A stretch of DNA of 64,000 bases from Blasia pusilla (lineage: Eukaryota; Marchantiophyta; Marchantiopsida; Blasiales): contig CM114271.1 of assembly GCA_050084515.1 (NCBI GenBank), positions 15,748,001 through 15,812,000 on the forward strand, written 5' to 3'. Position 1 is the stretch's first letter, and every line of letters starts with the position of its first letter. Shown here piece after piece: positions 36,480 to 48,300 of the stretch. A model generated the notes under the pieces. It was not told the DNA's origin, did no database searches, and saw only the letters and a program-made list of their open reading frames with translations. The position numbers and the translations under genes were made by a program.

Positions 36480-37700
36480 GTATCCTGGTTTATACGACTT
36501 GGCTTAGGAACCACCTCAAACTCATACTCCTGTAGTAATAGAGCCCATCTGGCAAGCTTTTCCGTAAGCTTGTCAGACTCCATCAACCACCTGAACGGCT
36601 AATGATCACTGATAAGTGTGAAAGGGTTGCCGAATAAATAGCACCTGAAATGTGTCACGGCCCACACTGCAGCCAAGCACTCTCCCTCGTAGGAGCTGTA
36701 CTTTGCCTCTGCAATGTTGTTTGATCGGCTTGCGTAAGCCACAACAAACTCCCTCTCCTCGTCATCCCTCTGAGTAAGCACTACTCCTAGACCCAACATG
36801 CTCCAATCCGTATGTAACTAGAATGGGCGACCCCTAACCAGTCTCTGTAAAATGGGTGAGGACGTCAACCTATCCTTGAGCTCTTGAAATGCTCGCTCTT
36901 GATCATCTCCCCACAACCAAACCTGATCAAGTCTCGCCAACAAGGTCAAAGACTTTGCGATCGCACTAAAATCCTTGACATACCGTCGATAGAAGTTTGC
37001 CAGTCCAAGAAATGCTCGGACTCGACTCACATCTGTAGGACGTGGAATCTGTGCAAAAGCCTCTACCTTTGTCTGCTGAACGCCTAACCCACTCGGGTAT
37101 ATGGTGTGTCCCAAGTACTCAATCTGCTCTTGAAAGAATCTGCACTTGCCTGGATGTAACTTCAGTCCATGAAAGTTCAATCGCCGAAATACCTCCTCCA
37201 GGTGTCGCTTGTGCTCCTCAAGTGTGGAATTGAAGATAAGAATATCATCTATGTAACATCGTACAAACTCCAAGCCAGCCAGAATCCTATCCATCACTCT
37301 CTAAAACTCTGCAAGCGCGTTCTTCAACCCAAATGGTAAGAACCGCCACTAATACAAGAAATCTCTCCCGAACCGATCTATCCCCCAGAATGTTGTCTTC
37401 TCCTTGTCCTCCAACCTGATAGGAAGCTGATGATAGCCAGCATGGAGATCTAAAGTACTGAAGATCTTTGCATGCCCTACCGCATCAAAGATCTCCTCAG
37501 GAGTAGGCATGGCATACCGATATGACCTCGTCTGTCGGTTGATAGGACGGTAATCTCCACACATCCGCCTATCCGTCCAATTGCCATACATATCCTTCTT
37601 TGCCGGCATGACTCTGGCATATGCATACTCCCCATGTGATAACTCCACAACAAGTCCTAACTCGTGCTCTGAATCAAGGCTCGCTCCATATCGGAATACC
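36480..37700 (-). pseudogene. Reverse transcriptase and RNase H of element C
   Basis: RT blocks are MPAKKDMYGNWTDRRMCGDY, KIFSTLDLHAGYHQLPIRLE, RFLPFGLKNALAEF and the catalytic CYIDDILIF near 37260-37234. The connection is RPTDVSRVRAFLGLANFYRR. RNase H has SSYEGECLAAVWAVTHFRCY and LISDH near 36600. In-frame TAG codons occur at positions where Gln is expected or seen in copy B (before WRFLPFG, before RVMDRIL, before LHTDWSM and before PFRWLM). Otherwise the frame is open over more than 1 kb, so decay has been mostly by point change. Confidence 0.93.
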
Positions 37701-38189
37701 TATAGGGTCGACCAAAGATCGGCGTATCACTAGCCAACTCAATCCGTATTCCGGGACCCTTCAGCGTACTTGGCCAAGTCTCTCATACTGAAGGCAAAAC
37801 AACTGACATGCCCTCTCAAAAACCTATGAACTCGCCCTCACTCTCCTCCTATCAACTTGAGACCTATCACAGGTTCCCAAGTTTCCATCGTGACCTCACT
37901 CGGAGAGGACGCAACCTCCGGCTTTGGTTGCTATGTAGCAACCCTAGCCACCTCCGCAACAGCCACTCCACTCTGATCTCCTACACCATGCTCCACATCC
38001 AAAAAAATGAACATGTACTACTCTGGCCGCCTTGGCACTCTCTACTCGAACGACGTCCCAAGAAGTCCATGGGTGCCTATCTCTCCTCGCCTACCAATGC
38101 CTGACCAATGCACTGTCAGACCACTGAGGCAATGGTCTAACTCGTGGACATGACGGCGTGGATGACACTTGCATCCGTCTCTACTCAGG

Positions 38190-39150
38190 CTGACTATCCA
38201 CGTGAGACAGTTGAGGTCCATCGCATGCCCCAACACCTATCTCTGGGATGCCTCACTAATCCCTGACACCGCCGTAGTACCGGTAGCAAATCCCATGGCG
38301 GGCTTGCGCTCATCTGCTGTAGGCTCCTCCAATGCTCCGGTCACCTCATCCCAAATCATGCATGGCCCTCCTTGACGAAAGGCATGGGATGCTGGGAAGC
38401 TCACCAACGTAGGTAAGGCTGCCCTCAACTCCCCCACCCTATTGGCCATGGCCAACGGTGGTCTATCATCCCGTGTCACCACGTGAGATTGTCGCCTTGA
38501 GCCCAAAATAGCATCCACTATGAGATGTGGTGCTCTGTGGACTCCATCGTATGCTCGACTCAGTACCTCTGATGGTATCAGGTTCGTCCACCACAGTCGT
38601 GGATGATGGGCACGTGATCCAACTCTCGCCGCATCTAGCAACACAGTAGGTCCCAACCAGGATCTCACTTGATGCACACTCGTCATCACACGTGCACAAG
38701 TGTCTCCCAATAATGGCACGTTCTCTAAAATGTACGTTGGAGAACATGTCTGACTCTCCTGCAAGTGTCATACTACTCGCAGCATCTCCCAAAACATCCC
38801 TGACCTTGGATCCTGCAATCCAAATCCTTGGCCAGCTGATGAATGACCCTAACATGGCCATCCAGAAATCACCAAATGAATGGTGCCAACTCTATCCAGA
38901 TCCTACACCGCCACCAAAGAGATGTCGGCAGGTAGTGTATGCTGATATCCCCATACTGGAGATATCGGCAACAACTCAGGATACCTCTGGACCAATCTCG
39001 CCGGTGCTAATCCCTCCGAAGAGATCTAACACCCTAACACCCTCCTTTGGGCACTGCCACACAACGGGTGTGGTATCTAGTGGGGTCAACGTCTCCACTC
39101 CAAGAACCCGATCGCCACGTGACTCTCGCTGCTCCGGGATAAAGGCATGA
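38190..39150 (-). pseudogene. Cytosine-5 DNA methyltransferase domain inside element C pol
   Basis: Motif I VRVLDLFGGISTG is at 39038-39000 with its Asp intact. A deletion of roughly 85-90 bp then removes the motif II region found in copy B and shifts the frame. After that come GYQHTLPADIS, VISGWPC-stop-GHSSAG (motif IV, TAG where B has Gln), DPRSGMFWEMLRVV, YILENVPLLGD (motif VI with the catalytic Glu), QVRSWLGPTVLLDAARVGSR, HHPRLWWTNLIP (motif VIII-like) and MGFATGTTAVSGISEASQR with LGHAMDLNCLTWIVS at the C-terminus. The order and spacing are those of Dnmt3/DRM-like catalytic domains in the standard, not the permuted DRM, order. Family assignment needs a profile search. Confidence 0.85.
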
Positions 39151-39329
39151 CTCCAGGCCTGCCTCACGAGGTTGTTGGCACTCCTCTGTAGCTCTCGAGT
39201 TGTACCCCACAATGGTGAAGAGGTATCGCCAATATGGGAATAGACACCCGCCATGGCCTGTCTCTCCGTGGGACTATCCGCTACTGGGACATCCTCCGCA
39301 TGTGTTTTCCCCTCCAACAACTCTCCAGG

Positions 39330-40180
39330 CTAGCTAACACTACCTGTGAAAGATGCCGACGTGGTCACAGACTCGCCTCGTGATCGACCATCTCGTCCCG
39401 TAAACTGCACAGGTAATTGACTCATCCGCCCGTCACCTGACCGCCATCCTAGCCGATAAGCAACGGTCTCCTCCCAAAAGTCAAGGATGAATCCTAGAGG
39501 ATATAACACTGTACTCCCCACCAACATATCGTACGACTCAGCTGGTGTCGTAATCGCACGTGTGCCCACCATAGCACTATCCGTCGCATGCTCCGGCTGG
39601 ACTCTAACAACTATCTCCTGTCAAGTCATATACTACGTGAGTGACACGCCCCCAATCGAGGTCTCTATCTGGAAGGGACAGGGCTCAATGTCGGCCTTTC
39701 GTAACCCCAACGCTAAACACGCCGCCTTCCCTAACATCAAGGGTTGCGCTCCCGAATCAAGTAGGACGCGATGCAGGTGGTATACTGTCCTCGTCGGACT
39801 AACCAAGCAAAATACTCCAGCTTGGTTATCCAGTAACACTACTCCAGGTGTCACCATTGCTCATTCTATGGCCGGTCGAGCTGGCATATCTACCAACTTA
39901 CCCGCCGCCGCATGCCATGACTCTGTGGGGAATGTCCCAAGCACCGACTCTGAGGGCAAGTCCACCACCTCCTCAACTACCTCTAAACAAGAAGCACTCA
40001 TCTCTCCATGCTCACACAATATGGCGGCCAACCGGAACACCTCAGTTGGTCCAACTCCCAACGTCGCCAACTCTATGGCGGAAAATAGTGGAGTCTGACT
40101 CACTCTGGTGGCCACCTCCAACACTATGGTCGACAGTGACTCCACTCGAGCCGCAATAGGAGTTGTCACTCCAACTCCTC
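39330..40180 (-). pseudogene. Gag-pol linker and aspartic protease of element C
   Basis: The linker has ELATLGVGPTEVFRLAAILC and VVEEVVDLPSESVLG, shared with A and B. The protease active site is VLLDSGAQPLMLGKAACLAL near 39760. The later part DMLVGSTVLYPLGFILDFWE is at about 39540-39480. It shares a frame with gag upstream, so gag and pol were probably made as one polyprotein. Confidence 0.82.
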
Positions 40181-41890
40181 ATGACGTCGACGCACCTGCC
40201 TGAGCTATAGGCACCGTTGGTCGTCGAGGCACCATCAATGGTGTGTGTAGTTCCTCCGATAATGTGAATGATTGTGGAACCCTGGCCTGCCACCCATCGG
40301 TCCCCTCTGGTGGGTCAATCTCAACTCCACCTCTCCATGGCTCGGTGCCGCTTGCAGCACCCCGAGTCACCACTGCAGCTGCCTCAACCTGGGTTGCACT
40401 ACACTTAAACCCCATACTGGCAAGATCCTCACCCGGATCAGGGTAAGAGGTAGAAGGTGGAGGCACACTAGCTGCTCGCGGCTCCGTGCCTTCCCTAAGC
40501 TGCATCATCATCATCATGGCAGCAATCCTCTCCTCCAACTAATCGATGCGTGAGAGAAGTGCCGACTCTGGTGCTCCTGCTCCATCTCCTCTGCCAGGTG
40601 GTGGTCCTCTACCACCACGTCTAGCACGACCGCCCCCAGGCCCTCGGCCTACCCCTAGACGTGCCTCTCGGCGAAGGTCAAAACACCTATCCCTAGTGTG
40701 ACCATATCTGTGGCAATAGTCAACCTGGTGCTGTGGTGGGGCCATCCTCTGTGGATCTTGAGCAATCGGAGGCGCTCGTAGTCCTCTCCCATGCTGTGGG
40801 CAGTCTCTCTGCCTATGGGCCTCTCCACACGTCCAACAAGACCACATCGGTCCCTGTTGGGCAACATATGTAGGTACGGGTCGTTGCCTCATAGGCTCAC
40901 GGTACCCGCCCTGCTCTCTGGGCACACCAGCCCGCTCCCGTGGTACTGGTGCTCGTTGTGGCATGTGTGGGGTCACCCGCACTCGTGGACCCATCGACTC
41001 TCGAGAAAATCCAGCGGTCACTACTTGCTCCTCACTCATGTTGAGCTCAATATGCTCAGACAACTCAAAGACCACCTTCAATGTGGGCTTCGCAGCGTGA
41101 ATCAGTACCGCATCTCGGACTCTCCTCTGTAGTTCTCGATCTAGAACAGCCGTACCAATACTGGACTGACTGCGCCTCAGTCACTACATACGTAGCAATG
41201 ATCATCCTCCTTATCCGTGTGAATGCCTCTCTCAGACTCTCACCCGATCGTCGCTGAAAATCCTATAGACTCTTCATCTTGTCGGTGCGTACGGCCTGGT
41301 AGCTCTTCCCCAACTGTTGTAAGAACTCCACTGTGGGGCTAAAGCTGGGTGGCCCTCTACCACCAAAGGTCTCTGCCATATCGCTTGTCTCATTGCCCTC
41401 CTCTCCATCTAGCCCCTCCAGGCTGATGGTGTGGGTCTCTCTCCTCTCACAATCCCATCATATGCCTCGCGACTATTAGTGGACACATACCTTGGAGCCC
41501 AATACATCCTCCAGGCATCGATCTCTACTGAATATAGTGATCGAAACTCCATGTAGTCATCCATCGGAGGACCCTCTAAGTGCTAGAACAACCCCTTCCA
41601 TGCCATGAAAGGGTTGAATCGTGTCGAGGTCCGTATCTCCTGGAAAGTCGCACCACGTGTCAAACTCCTGGATAAAATCATCTAAGTTCGATGGTGCCCA
41701 CTGCACCCGAGAAATGACGCATGCCCCAATGGCCCATGTCGTCCATCTCCTGCCAAGTACTACTATCTCTGTCTGCGATCTCGTCACCAGACCCAGTGTC
41801 TAGTGATGACGATCCAACCACGGATGGATGTCGAGGTAGCTCCTCACTGGTAACCCCTCGGTATCTCACTCTACTCCGTGTCACACCACT
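40181..41890 (-). pseudogene. Gag of element C
   Basis: The N-terminal region (41884-41557) has WQEMDDMGHWGMRHFSGAV and IQEFDTWCDFPGDTD, related to WAYEMDDR and FRSWYDSQ in A and B. The nucleocapsid region (41081-40539) shows CWTCGEAHRQRDC and a second knuckle YCHRYGHTRDRC. It then has a Gly/Arg-rich tail that probably binds nucleic acid. A stop precedes LEERIAAMMMMM at about 40539, again a TAG. Confidence 0.82.
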
Positions 41891-43284
41891 ACCACTGCTC
41901 GCACTACCCCGTTCTTCCGAACCCTGGAAGAACGCCGCGATGACAAACCTTGTCTCACCCGCTCAAGCACTCAGACTCACTGAGAGTCTCCCACACTCCT
42001 CACTAGCTCACCTATGCTAACATCAATCCCGTGATGACATACCCGGCCTCACGTACACTCAACACTCGGGCTCACCATGAGCCTCCTAAATGACTCACCT
42101 AACCTAGCGACACTCTCCTGTCATACATGCGACCCCTACGCGGAAACCGTTGTATAGCCACCAACATGCTACACATGAAAAGAGTCTACACTCGTCACCA
42201 TCACTACACCCACCTAGCACCAGCTACTACCCGATACCCAACACTCTCAATCACACACGACAAGTGCGGGAAAAGGGACTCGAATGGGTAACTTGATCAC
42301 GCCCTCCAACCTACTGCACCGTCAACACTCACTCCTCCATGTGGTACGGAAACCTCTGCAACACGACACTCTCCTCGACCAACACGTCGATCCTCCCGTC
42401 GGCAGATGCAAGCTACCCATCAACATCACCACGTGCATCTCTACCTCTCGCATTCCATCGCAACTCTTGGCGCAAATCACTCATCTTGACACATGTTGCC
42501 AAAGTAGTAGCAATTCAACCTCTGTCAATGACTTTCAAGCTAGCAAATCCCGCCATGAATCACACTCTCGTCTCTAAACCACCAAGTGCCCAAAATTTCT
42601 CCCATTACGTAACCCAAATCAACTACGTATCTCCCCCAACCACGTATAACTCTACCACGTTGGTCCTAACTACGCTCATCCAACTTACTACGTCGGCCCT
42701 CTCTCTTGCTCCCCGACGTCTCTCCATCTGCCAGATTTCCCATCTCCCGGCCTTCTCATCTGCCTATGGCTTACGGTCCCTGCTTCCTAGTTCTGACTGA
42801 GCGTTCCTTCCTCCGCGCCAGTCCCACTAACCCTAGGTACTCCTTTCCTCCCGCTTTCCCTGCACGCTGCCTTCTGTAGCTTCCCACTTACATCTTGACC
42901 CGTTTCCCTATGCAAGGATGTTGCCCTTACTCCCTTGATCCTTCCACCTACACGCATCCCTATGCGCGTGGGTGCCCCATGGGCGTGGCTTAACCGTCCT
43001 TGATAATCCTTCTCACTAACTCCCAGGTCCGACTTCTCCATCCACGTACCTTCTCTCCTCAAGCGCGCATCCCTATGGACGTGACCCCGCTCTTACCCCC
43101 TTTTGTCTTGGCTGGCAGCTCTTGGGCCCGCGTCTCCCTAGAGCATGCGCGTGGCTCCTTCTGACTCTCCCATCCGGAGCCATCCCCTGGAGACACGTGT
43201 CTCCAGGGGCTCCGGACCAAGGCAACTCGCTTGCCTATCTGCAAACAAGCAATTCCCACTAGCCCCCTAACATCATTCTCATGT
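41891..43284 (-). other. Untranslated leader of element C
   Basis: About 1.4 kb between A1 and gag with no protein-like pattern. The plus strand is CT-rich. It contains a hairpin CCCCTGGAGACACG/CGTGTCTCCAGGGG around 43188-43212. Inside the repeat edge (43284 down) I find no clear tRNA complement. Confidence 0.5.
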
Positions 43285-43758
43285 AAAAATAAAGAGTAGT
43301 AAAAACGGCACACCCGGCCTAAAACTCCACTCTTCAATCTACATCGGCATATCAAACCTCGTCCACCCTATGCTATCAAGGAATCCGGACGCTAGCACCC
43401 TAGTCCTATCTCACACACATACAAGAGAGGTGCTCCAACGGCCCAACATGAGAAAGATGGCTTAGGAAAGCCATCTTCCTCTCTTATACAGGATTGGGAA
43501 GAGCCAAAAGCCTCTTCCCCCAAAAATAGCCCTCCCCTTGGTAACCTACGCGCACAGGTTACCAAGGGCGGGTGACCTGGTCAACAAGTCACCCGGCTGT
43601 GAAAGATCTCAACATGAAAGTTATCAGAAACGACGTGTCTGACACAATGGACCTATCTTCAACCTCATCCCACACTGTGGGACAAAGTTACACTCAAGAT
43701 AGTCCGATGGCTCCTACGCCCTATCCACGATAGACCTATCAGCTACTCAGATGTGACA
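43285..43758 (-). repeat. 5' terminal repeat A1 of element C (474 bp)
   Basis: The minus strand starts TGTCACATCTGAGTAGCTG at 43758 and is collinear with A2 (34603-34124). At the inner edge it stops at TTTTTACTACTCTTTATTTT. A2 continues there into the tail, but A1 passes into the leader (ACATGAGAATGATG). The outer flank AAGT matches the left flank of the element. Confidence 0.88.
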
Positions 43759-46700
43759 AAGTGGATCAAGCCCTTTCTTTAATCAATTGATTGAAAGGGG
43801 GAAGAGGAGCCTAAAAATGTTTGGTTTTTGTTGGAAAATTATTAGCTGGTTGGTTGAATAATGCAGCCTCCCATGAAGAAGATCATACACAAGAATATCA
43901 TTTACTAGGTTTAACTTTAAGATATAAGATAGGGTCTCTCCACAAAATAGGTGTAAGTAGGAACCATTTGAGACGAAGGACCTCTAATATGGGTCTAGGC
44001 CATAGAAGGGAAGAGACAAGATGAAAATGGTTGGAATAATATTTGAAGGGCGCAAAAATTGAAATGGCAAAAAGTAGGAAACCCATGGGATGATCTTGAC
44101 ATGTGCCACATAATTCTCTATTACTATTGCAAAGTGTCTCTTCTTTCAAACTCTTCTCTTCTTGGCATCCCGTGTCTCCTAAGCCAAAAAGATCACTCGC
44201 TCTCTCAACCAATAGGATCACTCAAGATCAATAAAAGAGGAGAGAGGTATGTTAAATCCTTAATCACATTTTTTCAAGGGCACCTAATACTAGTTACTAT
44301 TAGGATGATGTATTTCCATATGTTTCTACAACATATGATATGACATCTCATATTTCATTTTTAAAACACATTCGAGAATATTTATTCACGTAGTAACTCA
44401 TTTTCAATCAATAATATAAATTTTCCACAAAGTTGGGGTAAAAATTTTATGATGCTTCACGGCATCATAAAATTTTCAAATTTTAACACTAGAAAAGGAT
44501 TTAGCTCTCACATACCTTTTTGGGGTACACGTCCGATCACAAAATCCAATCGATCGCATGCATTGGTATTAGCCTATTGTAATTTAAATTTCAACTTGTG
44601 TAAGAGGTGTAAGTATAAACACGTAATTCCGAAAGCGAAGTTTCCGTTTAGTATTATTGTGTGGCGATCGTCGTGGGGTGGGTAGGATGTCATCGACTAC
44701 TTTCATGCATGGCTATGGCACACTCCGGGGGTCGCTGTAAATATCCTTAGCAGTTAGTTGCATAGCATATTAAGGTACGTACGTCTCCACATGCTACACA
44801 TCAAGTCATTCCACAAGAGATGGGAGAAATGGAACCCTCGAAATAGGTCAGGCCACGTGGTCCCCATCCAAGATTGCCGAAGGAAACGGTAAGCAAATGC
44901 TTGCAAACAAGGTTCTTGTGACTGCCTTCCTTCCAGAATTAGACAGGATTTAATTCATGAAAGAGAATTTATGTTCAGACAGAAAATGCTTGAAAAAGTC
45001 GTGAGCTGGATGCAGGAAACACAAATGTTCCTAAAATGTGTACATCTCAACGGTGTTGTTTAGCGATTAACGCGCATTCGACGAATTTATTTCGATTGAG
45101 GGACGGCGGAACTCGTGGAGTAACAAATCCCCTCTATCGGAAGAAACTCGTGGAGTTTGATTTGATTCGACTTTTCATGTATGAGAAATCTAGATCGTAA
45201 TCTTTCGGCCGAGCCTGACATTCTGCTTCAGGCGTTGCACGGATTCCACTACGACCACTTCAAGTTGGGACGGGTCCTTGGTCGAACTCAAGTGGAAGAT
45301 TAATTAACTGCAGTTCAAGTGCAAGCAAGCGGGTGGTGCAAGCACTAGGGTGGTCCTGAGATCCGCGTTCATTAGCCACTGAAAAGATCGAGATCTGCAG
45401 CGGGGGTGCGGGGCCAAGCATTTTAGGATCGAGATCAAGGAGTTGGAACTCGAGGACGCTGGAAAGCTGATCGATGACTTCCATGTGGTATGGGCACTGA
45501 GGGTGGAGGTGGAGGCAGTTAAGAGAGACGAAGACAACTGCTCCAGACCTTTCTCTCTCCAAATTAAGCTTTATTTGAGAGGCCGTGCGCGAGTGCAGGG
45601 ATCCAGGACCTGCCGATGCAGCAGGAAAGCGGCCTGCATGACGAGAGTTGGACTGCTGTAGGTCTAGAGCGGGCTACCTACACAGGCGACTGGCTGCATC
45701 AATCCACGCGTTGTAGTTCACCTTACTTTTGGATTCAGATTTCCCTGGTGATCCGTGCCCTACCAACATCACGTGGACACAGTGGCTCTCGTCTTCAGAC
45801 TCGGTTCAAGACTCGACTGTTGGCAGGTATGTGGCAAAGCAAGCACGAATTTGGCACAGGCACCAGTTCGCATGAGCTCAGCGCTGAATCGATACACTCC
45901 ACCAACCAAAGCTCATTGGCATGCTGCTTTATCCCAGTAGTCTGGAATAGCAAGACTTTCTCCGTGGGACAACTAGGACCGGTCATGAAGTGGATTCTCC
46001 TGCGAGTATCGTTCCATGCAGTTAGTTACTCCAAATCAAAAGTCCTTAATTAGCCTTCCAATCGACCGACATAGACCTACGCTAAGCCCCGTCCGCTCAG
46101 CTTTTATCACTAGGAATTAACTTTCAGGCTTCCCCCATAAGCCCCCATATGTTCTAAAATCAAGAACTTCCTCTCAAGATTGACATTTTCGGGACGTTAA
46201 GCGTCGGTAAGAACTCTTTGGACTCGTTAATTTCGTGGGCAGACCCAGTCCTTCAATGATTACAACGTACGTACAAACGTTAACTTATCCGGTTGCGTCC
46301 CATCCATGGCCCGAGAAATTTGTCGAGCTCTTGGCAAAATTAGTCTTCGAGATTTAGGAATGTGTTGAAGATTAAGATTGAAATCTTGAAGTGTGCAGCT
46401 CTCCAGGGATCGAGAACCAAAACACCCAAGTACCAGAACATACCACTCGATCCGAAATAACTAAGTTGATCTCACTGCGTAGACATCCATCCGAAGGTCA
46501 AGGACATATGTAGGCCTCGGGGTTCTTAATTTTTTAATCTACATTTCTAGATCTGTAGAGCTATTACTAAGAGGAAACGATCGCGGAAGAGGCGTTTTTG
46601 AGCGATGACGGAAATACGTTGGGCACGTGGGTTATCCACCATGGGAACTTCACAACTGATTCAGAACTCTTGGCAACGTTTCACGAAGGTATCTGTGCAT

Positions 46701-48109
46701 AAGAAAAACAAGCAGTTCAAACAAACTGCAAGAACGGGATCGGATTCCTTTTCTCACCGGTTTTTGTTGCGTATTTCTGGAATCCAAACGATCATGTCGC
46801 TAAGCTGGGTCTAAACTTCGCTAAACCAGCCTCTCCATGAATTCTGAATTTCACCGCTCGATCAAGACGCTACTGCTTCTTAGCGGCAAACTTTGTCGAT
46901 TTCGTCGTTTCAGAGGTCGATTTACAGAGAACATTTGGACTGATGTGTTATTCTTGACGACAGGGCTTTGTACAGTCGTGATAACGCCGACGGAAATCTC
47001 GATCGTTCCATATCAACTCGATGACCTGAAAACTACAGGTTAGACCTTTCGATGTCGAGAGACTCGAGACACAGACACCATCCTGGAGTCCTGGTCCCCT
47101 GGACATGAGCGATGATTCAATTTACCCGGGGATACGTGCGTGCGTTCCCGCTGGAATTGTAGGGTTGTGACCGTTGTCTGCCAGAACCATATCTAGAATC
47201 TTGACTCTTGAGACGTCTAAACTTCTAAGGCCTAGCTATGCTAGTTATCTTAGTTACTAGTAGCTAGATCGGAATCATCGGACACGGAGCATTTGGAATG
47301 TGCTCGTCGCCGCAGCTACCTAGGCCTACGGATCTGGCGGCGTCCGAGCAGACGAACTTCGGAATTGATGGAGCGATAACTCTCCATCAATTCCGAATCT
47401 CACCGAAGAGGCGTGAAAAGCGATAACTGGCGATCAGGTGTCGCCGAGTAGTGACCACTATCGCCATAACCACATGCACAGGATACGTCTCTCCCTCAGA
47501 TTTCCATGTCTGGTCCCGACAATTCATCGATTTTCCTTTCCTCGTTTACTTTGAGGACCTTCCGCGTTTCTGGGCTCGCGGAAACATGAACTCTGCCCAT
47601 CGAATCTCCTCTACTCGCCATAACTAATCTCCAGCCGTAAGGACCATATCAGCTCGACGCTAGCCGTCGGGCCGGCAAGCGGACTAACGCAGAAGTTGCT
47701 GTAGACGTGAAAGTTGCTGTAGACGTGAAAAGGACTAACGCAGAAGAGAGATGTACGGTATGTCTGCAGATCCAGCGGTCAGTTCGGAGTTTCTGGCTGA
47801 TATTTGCATGCGTTGGCATGCAAAATTATACTCTGGTTCGAAGTTGGAACCCGTTGCGGGCCGCTAATTCGTTGATAACCATGCAACATTCCAAAAGTAT
47901 TGAGTGAACCGGATAGGGCCAGTCGTTATGACCTGGGTAGTTACCGTGCAATCTAATGTCCGAAACTGGAAACGGAGCTCCGCTTTCATCGGCCCACCGG
48001 AATGAATTTATTTATTTTATCTTACGGTCGAGAATTTCTTGCAGAATGTCAGTGTATAGATGTCAGGACTGTATCGGGAAAAGAATGTTCATGCAAACGA
48101 CAGCTGTGG
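43759..48109. other. Intergenic, no supported gene
   Basis: 43.8-44.9 kb is AT-rich. From about 45.0 kb the composition becomes balanced, as around 8-10 kb and 59-62 kb. Open stretches (for example 45616-46053 plus) show no recognisable motif. A 16-bp-arm palindrome lies at 47358-47397, and a short tandem duplication (GTTGCTGTAGACGTGAAA, two copies) at about 47696-47731. Non-coding RNA or unrecognised exons cannot be excluded. Confidence 0.35.
47358..47397. repeat. Palindrome with 16-bp arms and an 8-base loop
   Basis: TTCGGAATTGATGGAG (47358-47373) and CTCCATCAATTCCGAA (47382-47397) are exact reverse complements around the loop CGATAACT. There are no adjacent T-runs or coding features. The function is unknown. 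Confidence 0.9.
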
Positions 48110-48300
48110 AGCAATGTCCGGGGATAACCGGGGTTACGCGCTGAGCTGGCCTGCAGAGATTTTAAATTACCGATTGAGTTTTTCAATTACTGGCCAACGG
48201 AATGCATGTACTCGACTAGAATCAGGAAAATTCTAAAATCTACCCTTCTCTTTTTTTACAGACCCGAAATATACGGGTTCTCACGAAAACTACCCGGCCT
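48110..48300 (+). repeat. Dispersed repeat, related to 62630-62860
   Basis: Ordered shared words are CAATGTCCGGGGA, ACCGGGGTTACG, TGAGCTGGC, CCGATT, ACTGGCCAA / ACCGGCCAA and CTCACGAAAA / GTCACGAAAA. The pair is collinear over about 190 bp. No ORF or TIR is visible. The type is unknown. Confidence 0.6.

Larger units (their letters stand above)
33986..43758 (-). mobile_element. Element C: nearly complete 9.77-kb Ty3/gypsy retrotransposon with methyltransferase and PHD-like domains
   Basis: Minus-strand order is A1 repeat (43758-43285), leader (to about 41890), gag (to about 40180), linker and protease (to 39330), methyltransferase (39150 to about 38190), RT (37700-36820), RNase H (to about 36480), integrase (36400 to about 35000), PHD-like finger (to 34820), polypurine run (34750-34745), B1 tail (34743-34606), A2 (34603-34124) and B2 tail (34123-33986). 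The outer ends are flanked by AAGT on both sides (33982-33985 and 43759-43762), so the whole block was inserted as one unit. Gag to protease share one frame, and most of methyltransferase to PHD share another. Stops such as TAG at Gln positions and a deletion after methyltransferase motif I inactivate it. Confidence 0.92.

Noticed and set aside
39487-40098. Plus-strand open stretch of 203 codons in element C
   Set aside because: Antisense to the protease and linker; no motif of its own. Long antisense ORFs arise here from GC-rich codon use.
33986-43758. Element C as a true DIRS/Ngaro element
   Set aside because: It has a clear HHCC/D-D-E integrase and a target duplication, and no tyrosine recombinase motif was found. 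Only the repeat order resembles that group.
45616-46053. 145-codon open stretch
   Set aside because: No domain, no splice support and no homologous copy; length alone is not enough.
48110-48300. tRNA-like or rRNA fragment around CCGGGGATAACCGGGG
   Set aside because: No cloverleaf can be drawn and no conserved B box is visible.
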